A DNA stretch of 64,000 nucleotides from Marnyiella aurantia (GTDB taxonomy: Bacteria; Bacteroidota; Bacteroidia; Flavobacteriales; Weeksellaceae). A program made the position numbers and the translations under genes. Of the stretch, positions 1 to 8,732 are shown piece after piece. The notes under the pieces are model-generated. The model was not told the origin of the DNA. It made no database searches and saw only the letters and a program-made list of their open reading frames with translations. Location of the stretch: assembly GCF_014041915.1 (NCBI RefSeq), contig NZ_CP059472.1, forward strand, positions 558,001 to 622,000, given 5' to 3'. Every line of letters starts with the position of its first letter. Within the stretch, counting starts at the first letter, position 1.

Positions 1-39
1 TATGCCTAATTTTAAGGTATCATCTCCGAACAGCAGAAT

Positions 40-2691
40 ATGTGGTTTACGAAATCCATTGACGAAACTTTAAATCAACTTAATGTAGATCCTCAAACCG
101 GCCTTACAGACGCGGAAGCTAAAATCCGCCGAAAATCCTCCGGACCCAACCGGCTTGAGTCGAAAAAAAGGAAATCAGTATTTCAGATTTTCATCTCACA
201 ACTCAATGACTGGCTGATTTACGTGCTCTTTGCCGCAGTAATAATTACAATTATTATGGCGGAATATATCGATTCGGTAATAATCCTGCTCGTAATACTT
301 ATCAATGCAGCCATCGGCGTATTCCAGGAAGTAAAAGCGGGCAAAGCCATAGACGCCCTGAAACAGCTTTCGGTACCCAAAGCCCTGATAAAGCGCAATT
401 CGCACGTCTCCGAAATCAGCAGTGAAGAACTTGTACCCGGTGATATTGTTATTTTGGAAGCCGGGAGAGTTGTTCCTGCCGACCTCAGACTTATAGAAGC
501 GGTGACCCTGCAGACTGAGGAATCGGCACTTACCGGCGAATCACTTCCTGTCACAAAAGATGCGGGTGCAGTTCACACGGATCCCGCAACTCCACTGGGT
601 GACAGGAATAACCAGGCTTTTATGTCGTCCACAGTAACCTACGGGCGCGGAATTGGTATTGCCGTAGCCACCGCAATGGATACAGAAGTCGGAAAGATTG
701 CCCACCTCATCGGAAATGAAGATTACTCCAAAACTCCTCTTGAAAAAAGGCTCAACGAACTGGGGAAGATGCTGGGTAAAATTGCGGTAGCCGTTTGCGT
801 TTTCATCTTTGCACTTTCCTGGCTGCAGGGACGGGATCTGGGTGAGATGTTCCTCACGGCCGTTTCCCTGGCTGTAGCTTCAATCCCCGAAGGACTGGCT
901 GCGATTGTGGCCGTCGTTCTTTCCATAGGTGTTACCGCCATGTCCCGGAAAAATGCGATCATCCGGAAACTGCCGGCAGTCGAAACGCTGGGATCTGTAA
1001 ACATCATCTGTTCCGACAAAACCGGCACATTAACCCAAAACAAAATGACGGTGACTCAGGTCTACACCTCAGATGGTCTTTATGATTTGGAAAAAGACGG
1101 CACAGTTGCAGCAACCGACACCGTGAAGTTTGCGGCAACAGCAATGATCCTTTGCTCCGATGCCACGCTGCAGGATGAAGATGCTACAGGAGACCCCACA
1201 GAAGTCGCTTTGCTTGCACTGGGCGACAGTCTTGGAATAGACCGCGTGCATTTAGCAAAAAAAACATCGCGGAAAGATGAAAAGTCATTTGACAGTGACC
1301 GTAAGATGATGTCGGTACTTGTGCACACTGAAGATGATGATTATAAAGTCTTCAGTAAAGGTGCCTTGGGAAGTCTGAAAAAGAAGATCACACATGTCTA
1401 CGCTAACGTCAATAGACGCGAAATCACAGATAATGACCTGCAGAATTTCAGTGAGGCCGCACGGCAGATGTCCGATTTGGCGCTCCGCACACTTGCAGTT
1501 GCCTATAAACCGGCAGATTCCGACACCGGCCGGGAGGATATGGAGAACAATCTGGTTCTGCTCGGACTTGTAGGTATGATGGATCCTGCCCGCGATGAGG
1601 TAAAACCATCTATAAAAATGGCTAAAGAAGCGGGAATAAAAACAGTGATGATTACAGGCGATCACAGGAATACCGCTTTGGCCATCGCGAAAGACCTTGA
1701 TATTGCCACGGAATCCGGTCAGGTAATTACCGGGCCCGAACTTGAGAACATCACCGCAGAAGAACTAAATAACAGAGTGGAGCACTACTCGGTTTTCGCC
1801 CGGGTATCGCCCGAGCACAAAGTTCGTATCGTACATGCACTGAAAGCCAAAGGCAACACCGTTTCAATGACCGGCGACGGCGTAAATGATGCGCCTTCTC
1901 TGCAGGCTGCAGACATTGGCGTGGCCATGGGAATAACTGGGACTGATGTAGCCAAAGGAGCTGCTGACATGATTCTTACCGACGATAATTTTTCCACTAT
2001 CGTTAAAGCCATTGAGCAGGGCCGTAACATCTACAGCAATATAAGGAAATCGGTCATTTTCCTTTTGACCTGTAATCTCGGCGAGGTAGTTCTGATGGTC
2101 GTGGCATTGCTTGCAGGCTGGCCCTCCCCGCTTATTGCGACCCAACTGCTTTGGATCAACCTTCTTACTGATACGCTGCCGGCCATTGCTCTGGGGATGG
2201 ACAAGGGCGATCCGGAGGTTATGAAGGAAAAGCCACGCCCGGTAGATGAAAATTTCTTTTCAGACGGTGCCGGCAGATCTGCCATAACCGGTGGAATCTT
2301 TATTGGACTCATCACCACGTTTGGGTATTGGTATGGCTACCATGAACTTGGTTATATGCCGTGGGATGACCAAATTCCGGAGGAGGTGGTGAAAAATGCC
2401 CGGACTCTGGCCTTCATGGTACTCGTCTGTTCACAGCTTTTTTACTCGCTGGGTCTGAGAAACAGGAAAAAACCCCTTTATAAGACAGCGATTTTTGGAA
2501 ATAAATATCTTATTGGCGCCATCCTGATGGGCCTGCTCTTACAGGTGATGGTTATGTTTATTCCGGTTCTGCGCGATGCTTTTAAATTACATATGCTTGA
2601 TGCGAGAGGCTGGATCATGGCAGCCGCACTGGGTCTTCTGCCCTTAATTGCTCTTGAAATCATCAAAATACTTCGACTACTCCGAAAATAA
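40..2691 (+). CDS. Calcium-type P-type cation-transporting ATPase
   Basis: Inner-membrane P2A-type ATPase that probably exports Ca2+ (possibly Mn2+) at the cost of ATP. The 883-aa length is normal for the SERCA/PMR1-like family. Visible in order: a cation-ATPase N-terminal domain (about 1-70), the actuator loop with TGES near residue 165, the PEGL turn of membrane helix 4, the phosphorylation motif DKTGT with Asp326, TGD and GDGVNDAP (about 611-619) in the hinge, and NLLTD in helix 6, whose Asn/Asp are Ca2+ ligands in this family. Substrate choice rests on PEGL and NLLTD and is inferred. The next gene follows after 31 bp on the same strand. A weak -7-like TAATTTTA lies at 7-14, ahead of the ATG. 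Confidence 0.9.
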   Translation: MWFTKSIDETLNQLNVDPQTGLTDAEAKIRRKSSGPNRLESKKRKSVFQIFISQLNDWLIYVLFAAVIITIIMAEYIDSVIILLVILINAAIGVFQEVKAGKAIDALKQLSVPKALIKRNSHVSEISSEELVPGDIVILEAGRVVPADLRLIEAVTLQTEESALTGESLPVTKDAGAVHTDPATPLGDRNNQAFMSSTVTYGRGIGIAVATAMDTEVGKIAHLIGNEDYSKTPLEKRLNELGKMLGKIAVAVCVFIFALSWLQGRDLGEMFLTAVSLAVASIPEGLAAIVAVVLSIGVTAMSRKNAIIRKLPAVETLGSVNIICSDKTGTLTQNKMTVTQVYTSDGLYDLEKDGTVAATDTVKFAATAMILCSDATLQDEDATGDPTEVALLALGDSLGIDRVHLAKKTSRKDEKSFDSDRKMMSVLVHTEDDDYKVFSKGALGSLKKKITHVYANVNRREITDNDLQNFSEAARQMSDLALRTLAVAYKPADSDTGREDMENNLVLLGLVGMMDPARDEVKPSIKMAKEAGIKTVMITGDHRNTALAIAKDLDIATESGQVITGPELENITAEELNNRVEHYSVFARVSPEHKVRIVHALKAKGNTVSMTGDGVNDAPSLQAADIGVAMGITGTDVAKGAADMILTDDNFSTIVKAIEQGRNIYSNIRKSVIFLLTCNLGEVVLMVVALLAGWPSPLIATQLLWINLLTDTLPAIALGMDKGDPEVMKEKPRPVDENFFSDGAGRSAITGGIFIGLITTFGYWYGYHELGYMPWDDQIPEEVVKNARTLAFMVLVCSQLFYSLGLRNRKKPLYKTAIFGNKYLIGAILMGLLLQVMVMFIPVLRDAFKLHMLDARGWIMAAALGLLPLIALEIIKILRLLRK

Positions 2692-2722
2692 TGATGCTTC
2701 ATCTCACCTAACCTAATTTTTT

Positions 2723-3790
2723 ATGCAAAAACTGTTCAGCAAAATAAGCGTACAGAAAACGCTTCTCTTCATCTCACTTTTTCTTGTTGCGGTTATCCTG
2801 ATAGAGTTAAAGTACTTTGTGTCCGGAATTATGGGAGCGGTCACGCTTTATATTCTCACCCGGCGCTTTTACCTGAATCTTACCGAAAAGAAGAACTGGA
2901 ACAGCAACCTTACCATAACGCTCATCCTGTTTCTGATTGTCATCTCCTTTGCCGTGCCGCTGTGGATCCTTATCGAAATCCTGATCCCCAAAATCAACGA
3001 ACTGATAAGCGACCATGATGCGATTATAGAGAATTACAATACCGTTCGCAAGTTCCTGGAAAACAACGAATTCCTGAAACGTTTTGACCTTCAGTTCTCT
3101 GATCAAAGAATTCTCCAGCTCGTAAATAAGGTTATTTCCTACATTCCGTCTACCTTAAACTGGGTAGGCCAGACCTTTGGAAATATATTCGTGGCGCTGT
3201 TTATTCTGTACTTCATGCTTAGGCAGTCCCGCGATATGGAACAGCGGCTTAAGGAACTGCTTCCCCTTTCACGAGGGAGCAAAAAATACCTGCTCCGTCA
3301 CACTGCGGCCCTTATCAGGTCCAATGCGTATGGAGTTCCTATCCTGGGTTTCAGTCAGGGAGTTATAGCCATGGTGGGCTATTATATCTTTGGTGTGGAA
3401 AATGCCATTTTTTGGGGCCTTCTTACGGGTGCCGCCTCAATTGTCCCGGTTTTGGGTACCATGCTCATCTATATCCCTGTCTGCATCTACCAAATTGCCA
3501 CAGGCGACGTACACAACGGGCTCCTGCTTGCGGTATACTGTCTTGTATTAGTTGGCGGAATTGATAATGTACTGCGTTTTACGCTTTTAAAGAAAATGGC
3601 AGACATCCATCCGCTCATTACCGTATTTGGAGTCGTGCTGGGTCTGCAGCTCTTTGGTGTGATGGGACTTGTCTTTGGGCCGGTCCTGCTGTCCCTGCCG
3701 GGAATCCTTTACCGTGTTTTCGAAATGGAGCGGAGTCTAAAGGACCTGCAGGAACATACCGGTCCGGACACCGAGGATCACATTTCTTAA
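2723..3790 (+). CDS. AI-2E family (PerM/UPF0118) transporter
   Basis: Polytopic inner-membrane protein of 355 aa, the usual length for the AI-2E exporter/PerM family. An N-terminal pair of helices (about 12-85) is followed by a soluble stretch rich in charged residues (about 90-145), then a block of at least five helices ending near residue 335 with the family-like LVFGPVLLSLPG region. Family members export varied small molecules or act as ion antiporters, so the substrate is unknown. It lies 31 bp behind the P-type ATPase and may be co-transcribed with it. The following YceI gene has its own promoter. Confidence 0.8.
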   Translation: MQKLFSKISVQKTLLFISLFLVAVILIELKYFVSGIMGAVTLYILTRRFYLNLTEKKNWNSNLTITLILFLIVISFAVPLWILIEILIPKINELISDHDAIIENYNTVRKFLENNEFLKRFDLQFSDQRILQLVNKVISYIPSTLNWVGQTFGNIFVALFILYFMLRQSRDMEQRLKELLPLSRGSKKYLLRHTAALIRSNAYGVPILGFSQGVIAMVGYYIFGVENAIFWGLLTGAASIVPVLGTMLIYIPVCIYQIATGDVHNGLLLAVYCLVLVGGIDNVLRFTLLKKMADIHPLITVFGVVLGLQLFGVMGLVFGPVLLSLPGILYRVFEMERSLKDLQEHTGPDTEDHIS

Positions 3791-3822
3791 CATAGGTCAA
3801 GTAAGACCGTCGGTGCTCACTG

Positions 3823-3830
3823 TATCTTTG
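3823..3830 (+). promoter_or_regulatory. Bacteroidetes -7 box for the YceI lipoprotein gene
   Basis: TATCTTTG matches TAnnTTTG exactly. It puts the transcription start near 3836, downstream of the GTG at 3813. This supports translation from ATG 3855. Confidence 0.6.
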
Positions 3831-3854
3831 CCGCACATTAAACAAATTAAGACA

Positions 3855-4529
3855 ATGAAAAAATTATCACTTTTCGCACTTAGCGCAGTTCTGACGCTTG
3901 CCGCATGTAAGGAATCCAAGACAGACACCGCTACAACTTCAGGTGAACAGACTGTGGCTGCTTCCGTGGGTGACACATTTACCGTAAATACAACTGCAAG
4001 TACAGTGAAATGGACGGCTTACCACAAAGGAGGTCTGAATCCGCGTTTTGGAACCACCCAGGCCGCCGGAACATTCACGGTGGAAAACGGAACACTTACG
4101 GCCGGTTCCCTTACCTCAGACATCAACACCCTTACGACAGATCCTAAGGCGGTAGATTCTGCGATGAGCGATGGCAAAACATCAGCCGACCTGGATGCGC
4201 ACCTGAAAAATGAGGATTTCTTTGATGTTGCGAAGTATCCTTCAGTAAAATTTGACATCACGAAGGTTGAAGATTTAGCTGCCGGAACAGAAAGCAAAGT
4301 TGTAGGTGCCAATAAAACTGTGAGCGGAAATCTTACCATTAAGGACAAAACAGTGAACGTTTCTTTCCCAGCGAAAGTAGAAGTTACTGAAAGTGGTCTT
4401 ACAATGGTATCCAACTTCACCATCAACCGTCAGGATTGGGGACTTACCTATGGTACTGAAGGTGATGCAAAGGACTGGATGATCTCTCAGGAAGTGGATC
4501 TGGAACTGAATATTGTTGCTGCAAAATAA
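3855..4529 (+). CDS. YceI family lipoprotein
   Basis: Secreted lipocalin-fold YceI protein of 224 aa; the family binds polyisoprenoid-like lipids in an extended barrel. The N-terminus is a lipoprotein signal (MKKLSLFALSAVL, lipobox LAAC, Cys about 19), so it should be anchored in a membrane facing the periplasm. YceI hallmarks include the strand TVKWTAYHKGG and the block NEDFFDVAKYPSVKF. An upstream in-frame GTG at 3813 would add 14 residues before the signal peptide and lies upstream of the likely transcript start, so ATG 3855 is chosen. A strong terminator follows. A second YceI protein without a lipobox is encoded at 61432-61998. Confidence 0.88.
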   Translation: MKKLSLFALSAVLTLAACKESKTDTATTSGEQTVAASVGDTFTVNTTASTVKWTAYHKGGLNPRFGTTQAAGTFTVENGTLTAGSLTSDINTLTTDPKAVDSAMSDGKTSADLDAHLKNEDFFDVAKYPSVKFDITKVEDLAAGTESKVVGANKTVSGNLTIKDKTVNVSFPAKVEVTESGLTMVSNFTINRQDWGLTYGTEGDAKDWMISQEVDLELNIVAAK

Positions 4530-4543
4530 TTTTTGACAAATAC

Positions 4544-4579
4544 AGTAAAGAAGGCCGCGTTACCGTGGCCTTCTTTACT
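4544..4579 (+). terminator. Intrinsic terminator after the YceI gene
   Basis: A perfect 13-bp stem (4544-4556 with 4567-4579, AGTAAAGAAGGCC) closes a 10-nt loop. It lies 15 bp after the stop codon of the YceI gene. Confidence 0.85.
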
Positions 4580-4973
4580 TTATAAAAGTGATGGATGATG
4601 GTATGTCAGGCAGATAATATCAGCAAATAAAAACCCCAAAGTAAACTTTAGGGTTCCTATTAATATGGTTATTAGTTTCAATAGGTTTTCACGGTTATTG
4701 ATCCTATACAAATGTACCTGATGCATAAATAACCCGCAACAGGAAAAACACCCTTTTTTACTTGAAAAAGTACTGTGAAACGCTTATGAATTCAAAATGG
4801 ATTACTACGTTAATTAATCCGCAGTCCATTGATCATAAATATTTTATTATAAAAAAAACATAATACATTAAATTTTTACAAAATACAAGCAATAGCTGAG
4901 ATGGAATTACAATGTAATCGTTATATTTGATAATAGTTTGCATGTATATATCTAACTCTTAAAAACCAATGCT
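4580..4973. other. Gene-free AT-rich intergenic region
   Basis: No convincing coding frame is visible. It contains a hairpin at 4632-4655 (AACCCCAAAGT / ACTTTAGGGTT, one mismatch) followed on the minus strand by a T-rich run, so it would terminate minus-strand transcripts although no minus-strand gene lies beside it. The last 60 bp hold the promoter of the next gene. Confidence 0.5.
4922..4929 (+). promoter_or_regulatory. -7 box for the PLDc_N-like gene
   Basis: TATATTTG is a perfect TAnnTTTG match 44 bp before the ATG at 4974. No clear -33 TTG is seen at the expected distance. Confidence 0.45.
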
Positions 4974-5201
4974 ATGGATGCTTATGATCTGAGTACTATC
5001 GTGATAGTAGGTCTTCTGCTGTTTGTCTGGCTCCTGCCTTTTATTATAATACTGTCTTCCAACAGAACTCGCGGCCGTGAAAAACTTGCCTGGATCCTGG
5101 GAGTTATCTTTATTTCCTGGTTTGCCTGGATATTCTACCTCCTGCTCGCACCTGTATCCCGACAGAACGCCCGTGTTGATCAGCAGCCTTCAGAAGCATG
5201 A
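4974..5201 (+). CDS. Small two-helix membrane protein, PLDc_N-like
   Basis: A 75-aa inner-membrane protein with two hydrophobic segments (about 8-28 and 40-60) joined by a basic loop (NRTRGREK). Hydrophobicity and the WILGVIFISWFAWIFYLLL segment resemble the PLDc_N module, which also occurs alone in many small bacterial proteins, and the related superinfection-immunity-like family. Function unknown. It is a single-gene unit with its own -7 box and a shared terminator, convergent with the DUF4142 gene. The immunity-like resemblance should not be read as a phage function. Confidence 0.6.
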   Translation: MDAYDLSTIVIVGLLLFVWLLPFIIILSSNRTRGREKLAWILGVIFISWFAWIFYLLLAPVSRQNARVDQQPSEA

Positions 5202-5227
5202 GAAAAACAATTTCGGTACAAAATAAA

Positions 5228-5258
5228 ATATGCCCCAACAAAAGTTGAAGGGGCATAT
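5228..5258. terminator. Bidirectional terminator
   Basis: ATATGCCCC at 5228-5236 pairs with GGGGCATAT at 5250-5258. It lies between the convergent genes ending at 5201 (+) and 5283 (-). Confidence 0.75.
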
Positions 5259-5282
5259 ATAAATTAATTTCTACAGTATTAT

Positions 5283-5876
5283 TTATTTAACAGCATCCCT
5301 GGTCGCCTGCGCCTCCATAAGGTGATGCTCCAGGGTTGGAAGTGTTTTTTCGGCGAATGCTTTCAAAGAAGAATCACTGCCCCCTGATGCCTGCTGCTTA
5401 AATTTTTCAATGGTTTCGGTGTGATGCCTAACCATCATATCTGCATATGCTCTGTCGAACTCCGCGCCACTTCTGGCCTGCAGATCATCATGTTCTTTTT
5501 TCTGATTATCGTCCACAGCCGATGGCAATGTAAATGCGGCACCTGTAGCCCACGATTTTAATTCGTCATTGGCTTTGCTGTGATCGCGAACCATCATCTC
5601 CGCCAGTGACTTCACTTTGGCATTAGTAGCCTTACCGGCCGCCAGATTACCAACCATCACTTCCATCATTCCTCCTTTTGCAGCATCGTTTGCAAAGGTA
5701 CGGTCCTGCTCATTCATCTGAGTGGTTCCGGAAACCATAGTGGTGTCGGTCATGGCAGAGTCCATGGGGTACACCATATCCACACTGTCGGTTGAAGTGT
5801 CTGTTACTGTGCTTTCATTTTTCTTACAGGCCGTTAATGCGGCCACACAGAATAGTGCTAAAACTGAATTCTTCAT
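5283..5876 (-). CDS. DUF4142 lipoprotein
   Basis: Periplasm-facing lipoprotein of 197 aa with a signal peptide ending in LTAC-KK (lipobox Cys about 17), then a Thr/Ser/Asp-rich linker (about 22-55) and a four-helix ferritin-like DUF4142 domain (about 58-195). Family-typical elements include a DHSKANDELKSWA-like helix and a final helix beginning near PTLEHHL. The molecular function of DUF4142 is not established; members are common in Bacteroidetes and often stress-linked. Monocistronic, with a terminator shared with the convergent upstream gene. Confidence 0.85.
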   Translation of the reverse strand: MKNSVLALFCVAALTACKKNESTVTDTSTDSVDMVYPMDSAMTDTTMVSGTTQMNEQDRTFANDAAKGGMMEVMVGNLAAGKATNAKVKSLAEMMVRDHSKANDELKSWATGAAFTLPSAVDDNQKKEHDDLQARSGAEFDRAYADMMVRHHTETIEKFKQQASGGSDSSLKAFAEKTLPTLEHHLMEAQATRDAVK

Positions 5877-6047
5877 AATAATATATTTTGTGGGATTAAT
5901 GTCTTAGAACGCTGATTTTTAAGCACATCAACAATTTTGCCAAAAGAAAATAGAAAAGCAATTATGTTTGAAGCGATCACTTTTCAGATCAGGAAAGGAA
6001 AAATTCATAAAAACTTTGCAATCGCGGTAGTGTAAAACAAAAATCAT

Positions 6048-6063
6048 ATCGTAATATTGCAAT
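6048..6063. promoter_or_regulatory. Putative ArsR operator
   Basis: ATCGTAATATTGCAAT is an imperfect 16-bp palindrome (12 of 16 positions symmetric) ending 20 bp before the arsR start. Size, AT-rich centre and position fit an ArsR/SmtB-family operator; binding is inferred. Confidence 0.45.
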
Positions 6064-6083
6064 GTAAAACAAGCAATGTTATT

Positions 6084-6422
6084 ATGGGAATTACAAAAAC
6101 AGAGCATTACACAAAAAGTCAAAACGAGACAGCAATTCTGCTGAAGGCAATCGCCCACCCTGCCCGTGTTGCGATTATTGAATATCTGATTACGACTAAC
6201 ACCTGCATCTGTAATGATATCGTGAACCATCTGCCTCTTTCGCAGGCAACTGTTTCGCAGCATTTAAGGGAACTGAAAAACGCGGATATCATTCAGGGTA
6301 CCATTGAGGGGAAAGCAATTAATTACTGCATCAACAAAAAAACAATTCAAAAATTAGAAATCTATTTCAAAGAAATATTTAACGCCACAGCAATACTGGA
6401 AAACAATTGCTGCGGGAATTAA
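6084..6422 (+). CDS. arsR: ArsR family arsenic-responsive repressor
   Basis: Winged-helix transcriptional repressor of 112 aa that should leave DNA when it binds arsenite or antimonite. The helix-turn-helix is visible around LPLSQATVSQHLRELKNADI, and the inducer-binding helix carries C41-I-C43, equivalent to the CxC of classical ArsR. A terminal Cys pair (ENNCCGN) may add a further thiolate site. A TTG 27 bp upstream would extend the protein, but the ATG at 6084 is preferred because the extension is not ArsR-like and overlaps the putative operator. It is the first gene of an arsenic operon with 21- to 54-bp gaps. Confidence 0.9.
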   Translation: MGITKTEHYTKSQNETAILLKAIAHPARVAIIEYLITTNTCICNDIVNHLPLSQATVSQHLRELKNADIIQGTIEGKAINYCINKKTIQKLEIYFKEIFNATAILENNCCGN

Positions 6423-6443
6423 CAATTTATAAAAATAATTATC

Positions 6444-6908
6444 ATGAAACTTTCAGAAATCAAGACCATCCTGGATACCCTGCCGGAACTTCATTTTGTA
6501 CTGGAAAACGGAGAACAGGTGCCGGATCATTTCCATGTTACAGAAGTGGGACAGATCAGCAAAAAATTTATTGACTGTGGTGGCACCATCCGCGACGAAA
6601 AAGCAGTTAATTTTCAGCTTTGGTACTCTACCGACAATGACCACCGTTTGGAAGCCGAGAAACTCAAAAAGATCATTGCCCTTTCTGAAGATAAACTTGG
6701 TTTGGAGGATGCTGAAATTGAAGTGGAATATCAGCAGGGCACAATCGGTAAATTTGGACTGAACTTTAACGGTAGGGAATTTGTGCTTACTGCCACATCT
6801 ACGGCATGCCTTGCCGAGGACAGCTGCGGGGTTCCACAGCCAAAAACCAAGATGAAACTTTCCGAACTTCAATCCGCAAGCTGTGCTCCGGGATCCGGTT
6901 GCTGCTAG
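6444..6908 (+). CDS. DUF6428 protein with Cys-rich tail, in ars operon
   Basis: Cytosolic 154-aa protein matching the DUF6428 family as I recall it from flavobacterial ars operons. No enzymatic motif is recognised. Cysteines are at 45, 122, 128, 147, 153 and 154; the last five lie in a 33-residue C-terminal part ending GSGCC, which suggests a trivalent-arsenic binding or handing-over function. The core (about 1-118) is a mixed alpha/beta fold with a conserved-looking PDHFHVTEVG segment. It sits between arsR and the ArsC-like gene, 21 bp after arsR. The chaperone or sensor role is inferred from context and cysteines only. Confidence 0.75.
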   Translation: MKLSEIKTILDTLPELHFVLENGEQVPDHFHVTEVGQISKKFIDCGGTIRDEKAVNFQLWYSTDNDHRLEAEKLKKIIALSEDKLGLEDAEIEVEYQQGTIGKFGLNFNGREFVLTATSTACLAEDSCGVPQPKTKMKLSELQSASCAPGSGCC

Positions 6909-6962
6909 ATTTTAAAAGTTTTTAAGTATTGTAAACTCCACAAAAACTTTATTAAATAAACC

Positions 6963-7601
6963 ATGCTTAAAAGTCTGAAAGAAATTATTGAGGTCATTTC
7001 CATCATGCCTGTTTCCGAAGAACGAAAGAAAATCCTGCAATCTCTTGCTGAGTTCATTCAGAAAAAGGCAGATGCGGGTGAAAGGATCAACCTGAACTTC
7101 ATCTGCACCCACAATTCGCGAAGAAGCCACTTTTCGCAGATCTGGGCACAGGTGATGGCTGAACATTTTAACATTAAAAACCTATACTGCTATTCCGGTG
7201 GAACCGAGGCTACAGCCATGTTTCCGAAAGTAGCTGAGACCCTCCGCAGTCAGGGAATGGAAATCCAGAAACTCTCTGAAACCGAGAATCCGGTCTATGC
7301 GGTAAAATGCTCAGAGAACGCACACCCGGTCATTTGCTTTTCAAAAAAGTATGATGATGCCTTCAATCCGGTATCCGGTTTTGCAGCGGTTATGACATGC
7401 TCCAGTGCAGATTTGGGCTGCCCATTTATTGCCGGAGCAGAAAAGCGTATACCCATCACCTTCGAGGATCCCAAAAGCAGCGATGGCGGACCAAATATGG
7501 ACCAAATATATTTGGAGAGAAGTATGCAGATTGCTGCCGAAATGCACTATGTAATGAGTCTTGTTTCAACTCAAAATCAAAACTCCTATGACGGTAAATA
7601 A
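6963..7601 (+). CDS. ArsC-like low-molecular-weight phosphatase-fold protein (putative arsenate reductase)
   Basis: 212-aa protein of the low-molecular-weight protein tyrosine phosphatase fold, the fold used by thioredoxin-coupled arsenate reductases. The P-loop CX5R is visible as C48-THNSR-R54, within [11 protein letters not shown]. An N-terminal helical extension (about 1-42) precedes the phosphatase domain. Further cysteines at [10 protein letters not shown] (about 145-153) could supply the redox shuttle needed to reduce As(V) to As(III). Its 3' end overlaps the ACR3 gene by 14 bp (ATG at 7588 inside ATGACGGTAAATAA), implying translational coupling. Reductase function is strongly supported by the operon; phosphatase activity is the alternative. 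Confidence 0.85.
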   Translation: MLKSLKEIIEVISIMPVSEERKKILQSLAEFIQKKADAGERINLNFICTHNSRRSHFSQIWAQVMAEHFNIKNLYCYSGGTEATAMFPKVAETLRSQGMEIQKLSETENPVYAVKCSENAHPVICFSKKYDDAFNPVSGFAAVMTCSSADLGCPFIAGAEKRIPITFEDPKSSDGGPNMDQIYLERSMQIAAEMHYVMSLVSTQNQNSYDGK

Positions 7602-8652
7602 CTGTGCACCGCACGAAAGAAAAAAACTCTCTTTTCTGGATAAAAACCTTACGCTCTGGATCTTCCTTGCCATGTTTCTGGGAGTGGCGATTGGTTATTT
7701 TTTTCCCGATTCCTCTACTGTGATCAATACCTTTTCCTACGGTACTACCAATATTCCGCTGGCCATCGGTCTGATTCTCATGATGTACCCACCTTTCACC
7801 AAGGTGCGGTACCGCGAACTTCCGAAAGTCTTTAAAAACACGAAAATCCTGGGGCTTTCCCTGCTACTGAACTGGGTGATAGGTCCTATTCTCATGTTTG
7901 CATTGGCCATCATTTTCCTGCACGGTTATCCCGAATACATGATCGGATTGATTCTGATCGGCCTGGCCAGGTGCATCGCAATGGTAATGGTGTGGAACGA
8001 GCTTGCCGAAGGAAACCGCGAATATGCCGCAGGACTTGTAGCCATCAACAGTATTTTTCAGGTGATTTTCTACAGTATTTATGCCTACCTATTCATTACG
8101 GTTTTACCTCCACTGTTCGGAATCACCGGCTCTGAGGTCGATATCACAATCGTTCAGATCGCCGAAAGTGTGGCAATTTATCTGGGAATTCCTTTTGTCC
8201 TGGGATTTCTGACCCGATATTTTCTGTTAAAAGCCAAAGGTGAGGAATGGTATAACGGCGCTTTTATTCCAAAAGTTTCTCCAATTACTTTAATCGCGCT
8301 GCTGTTCACGATTGTTATCATGTTCAGCCTTAAAGGCGAAATGATTGTACAGATTCCATTTGATGTACTTCGAATCGCAATACCCCTGGTTATCTATTTT
8401 GCACTCATGTTTCTGATCAGTTTTTTTGCAGGTAAAAAACTGGGCGCCGATTATTCCAAAAATGCAGCTATATCCTTCACTGCTGCGGGAAATAATTTTG
8501 AGTTAGCAATTGCCGTAGCCATAGGCGTTTACGGTATCAATTCCGGTCAGGCATTTGCTGGGGTAATTGGCCCGTTGGTGGAAGTACCCGCCCTGATTGC
8601 CCTGGTGAGCGTAGCTTTCTGGCTGAAAAAAAGGTGGTATAAAAACAGTTAG
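7588..8652 (+). CDS. acr3: ACR3 family arsenite efflux transporter
   Basis: Inner-membrane arsenite exporter of 354 aa with about ten hydrophobic helices, the size expected for ACR3 of the bile acid/arsenite/riboflavin transporter superfamily. The conserved membrane Cys needed for transport is visible in [16 protein letters not shown] (helix 4 region), followed by the conserved block [17 protein letters not shown]. The TTG at 7561 would add nine residues inside the upstream gene; ATG 7588 overlaps that gene's stop region and is the usual arrangement for coupled genes. It completes the reduce-and-export pathway of the operon. Confidence 0.93.
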   Translation: MTVNNCAPHERKKLSFLDKNLTLWIFLAMFLGVAIGYFFPDSSTVINTFSYGTTNIPLAIGLILMMYPPFTKVRYRELPKVFKNTKILGLSLLLNWVIGPILMFALAIIFLHGYPEYMIGLILIGLARCIAMVMVWNELAEGNREYAAGLVAINSIFQVIFYSIYAYLFITVLPPLFGITGSEVDITIVQIAESVAIYLGIPFVLGFLTRYFLLKAKGEEWYNGAFIPKVSPITLIALLFTIVIMFSLKGEMIVQIPFDVLRIAIPLVIYFALMFLISFFAGKKLGADYSKNAAISFTAAGNNFELAIAVAIGVYGINSGQAFAGVIGPLVEVPALIALVSVAFWLKKRWYKNS

Positions 8653-8720
8653 TTGCAGTCTTCAGCTATTTTTGCATATAATATTAAAAAGGAAGACCGT
8701 CACATGCTCCTTAAATTGGC

Positions 8721-8728
8721 TATATTTG
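8721..8728 (+). promoter_or_regulatory. -7 box immediately ahead of crp-like gene
   Basis: TATATTTG ends four bases before the ATG at 8733. If used, transcription would begin at or next to the start codon, giving a leaderless message. Confidence 0.45.
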
Positions 8729-8732
8729 AGGT

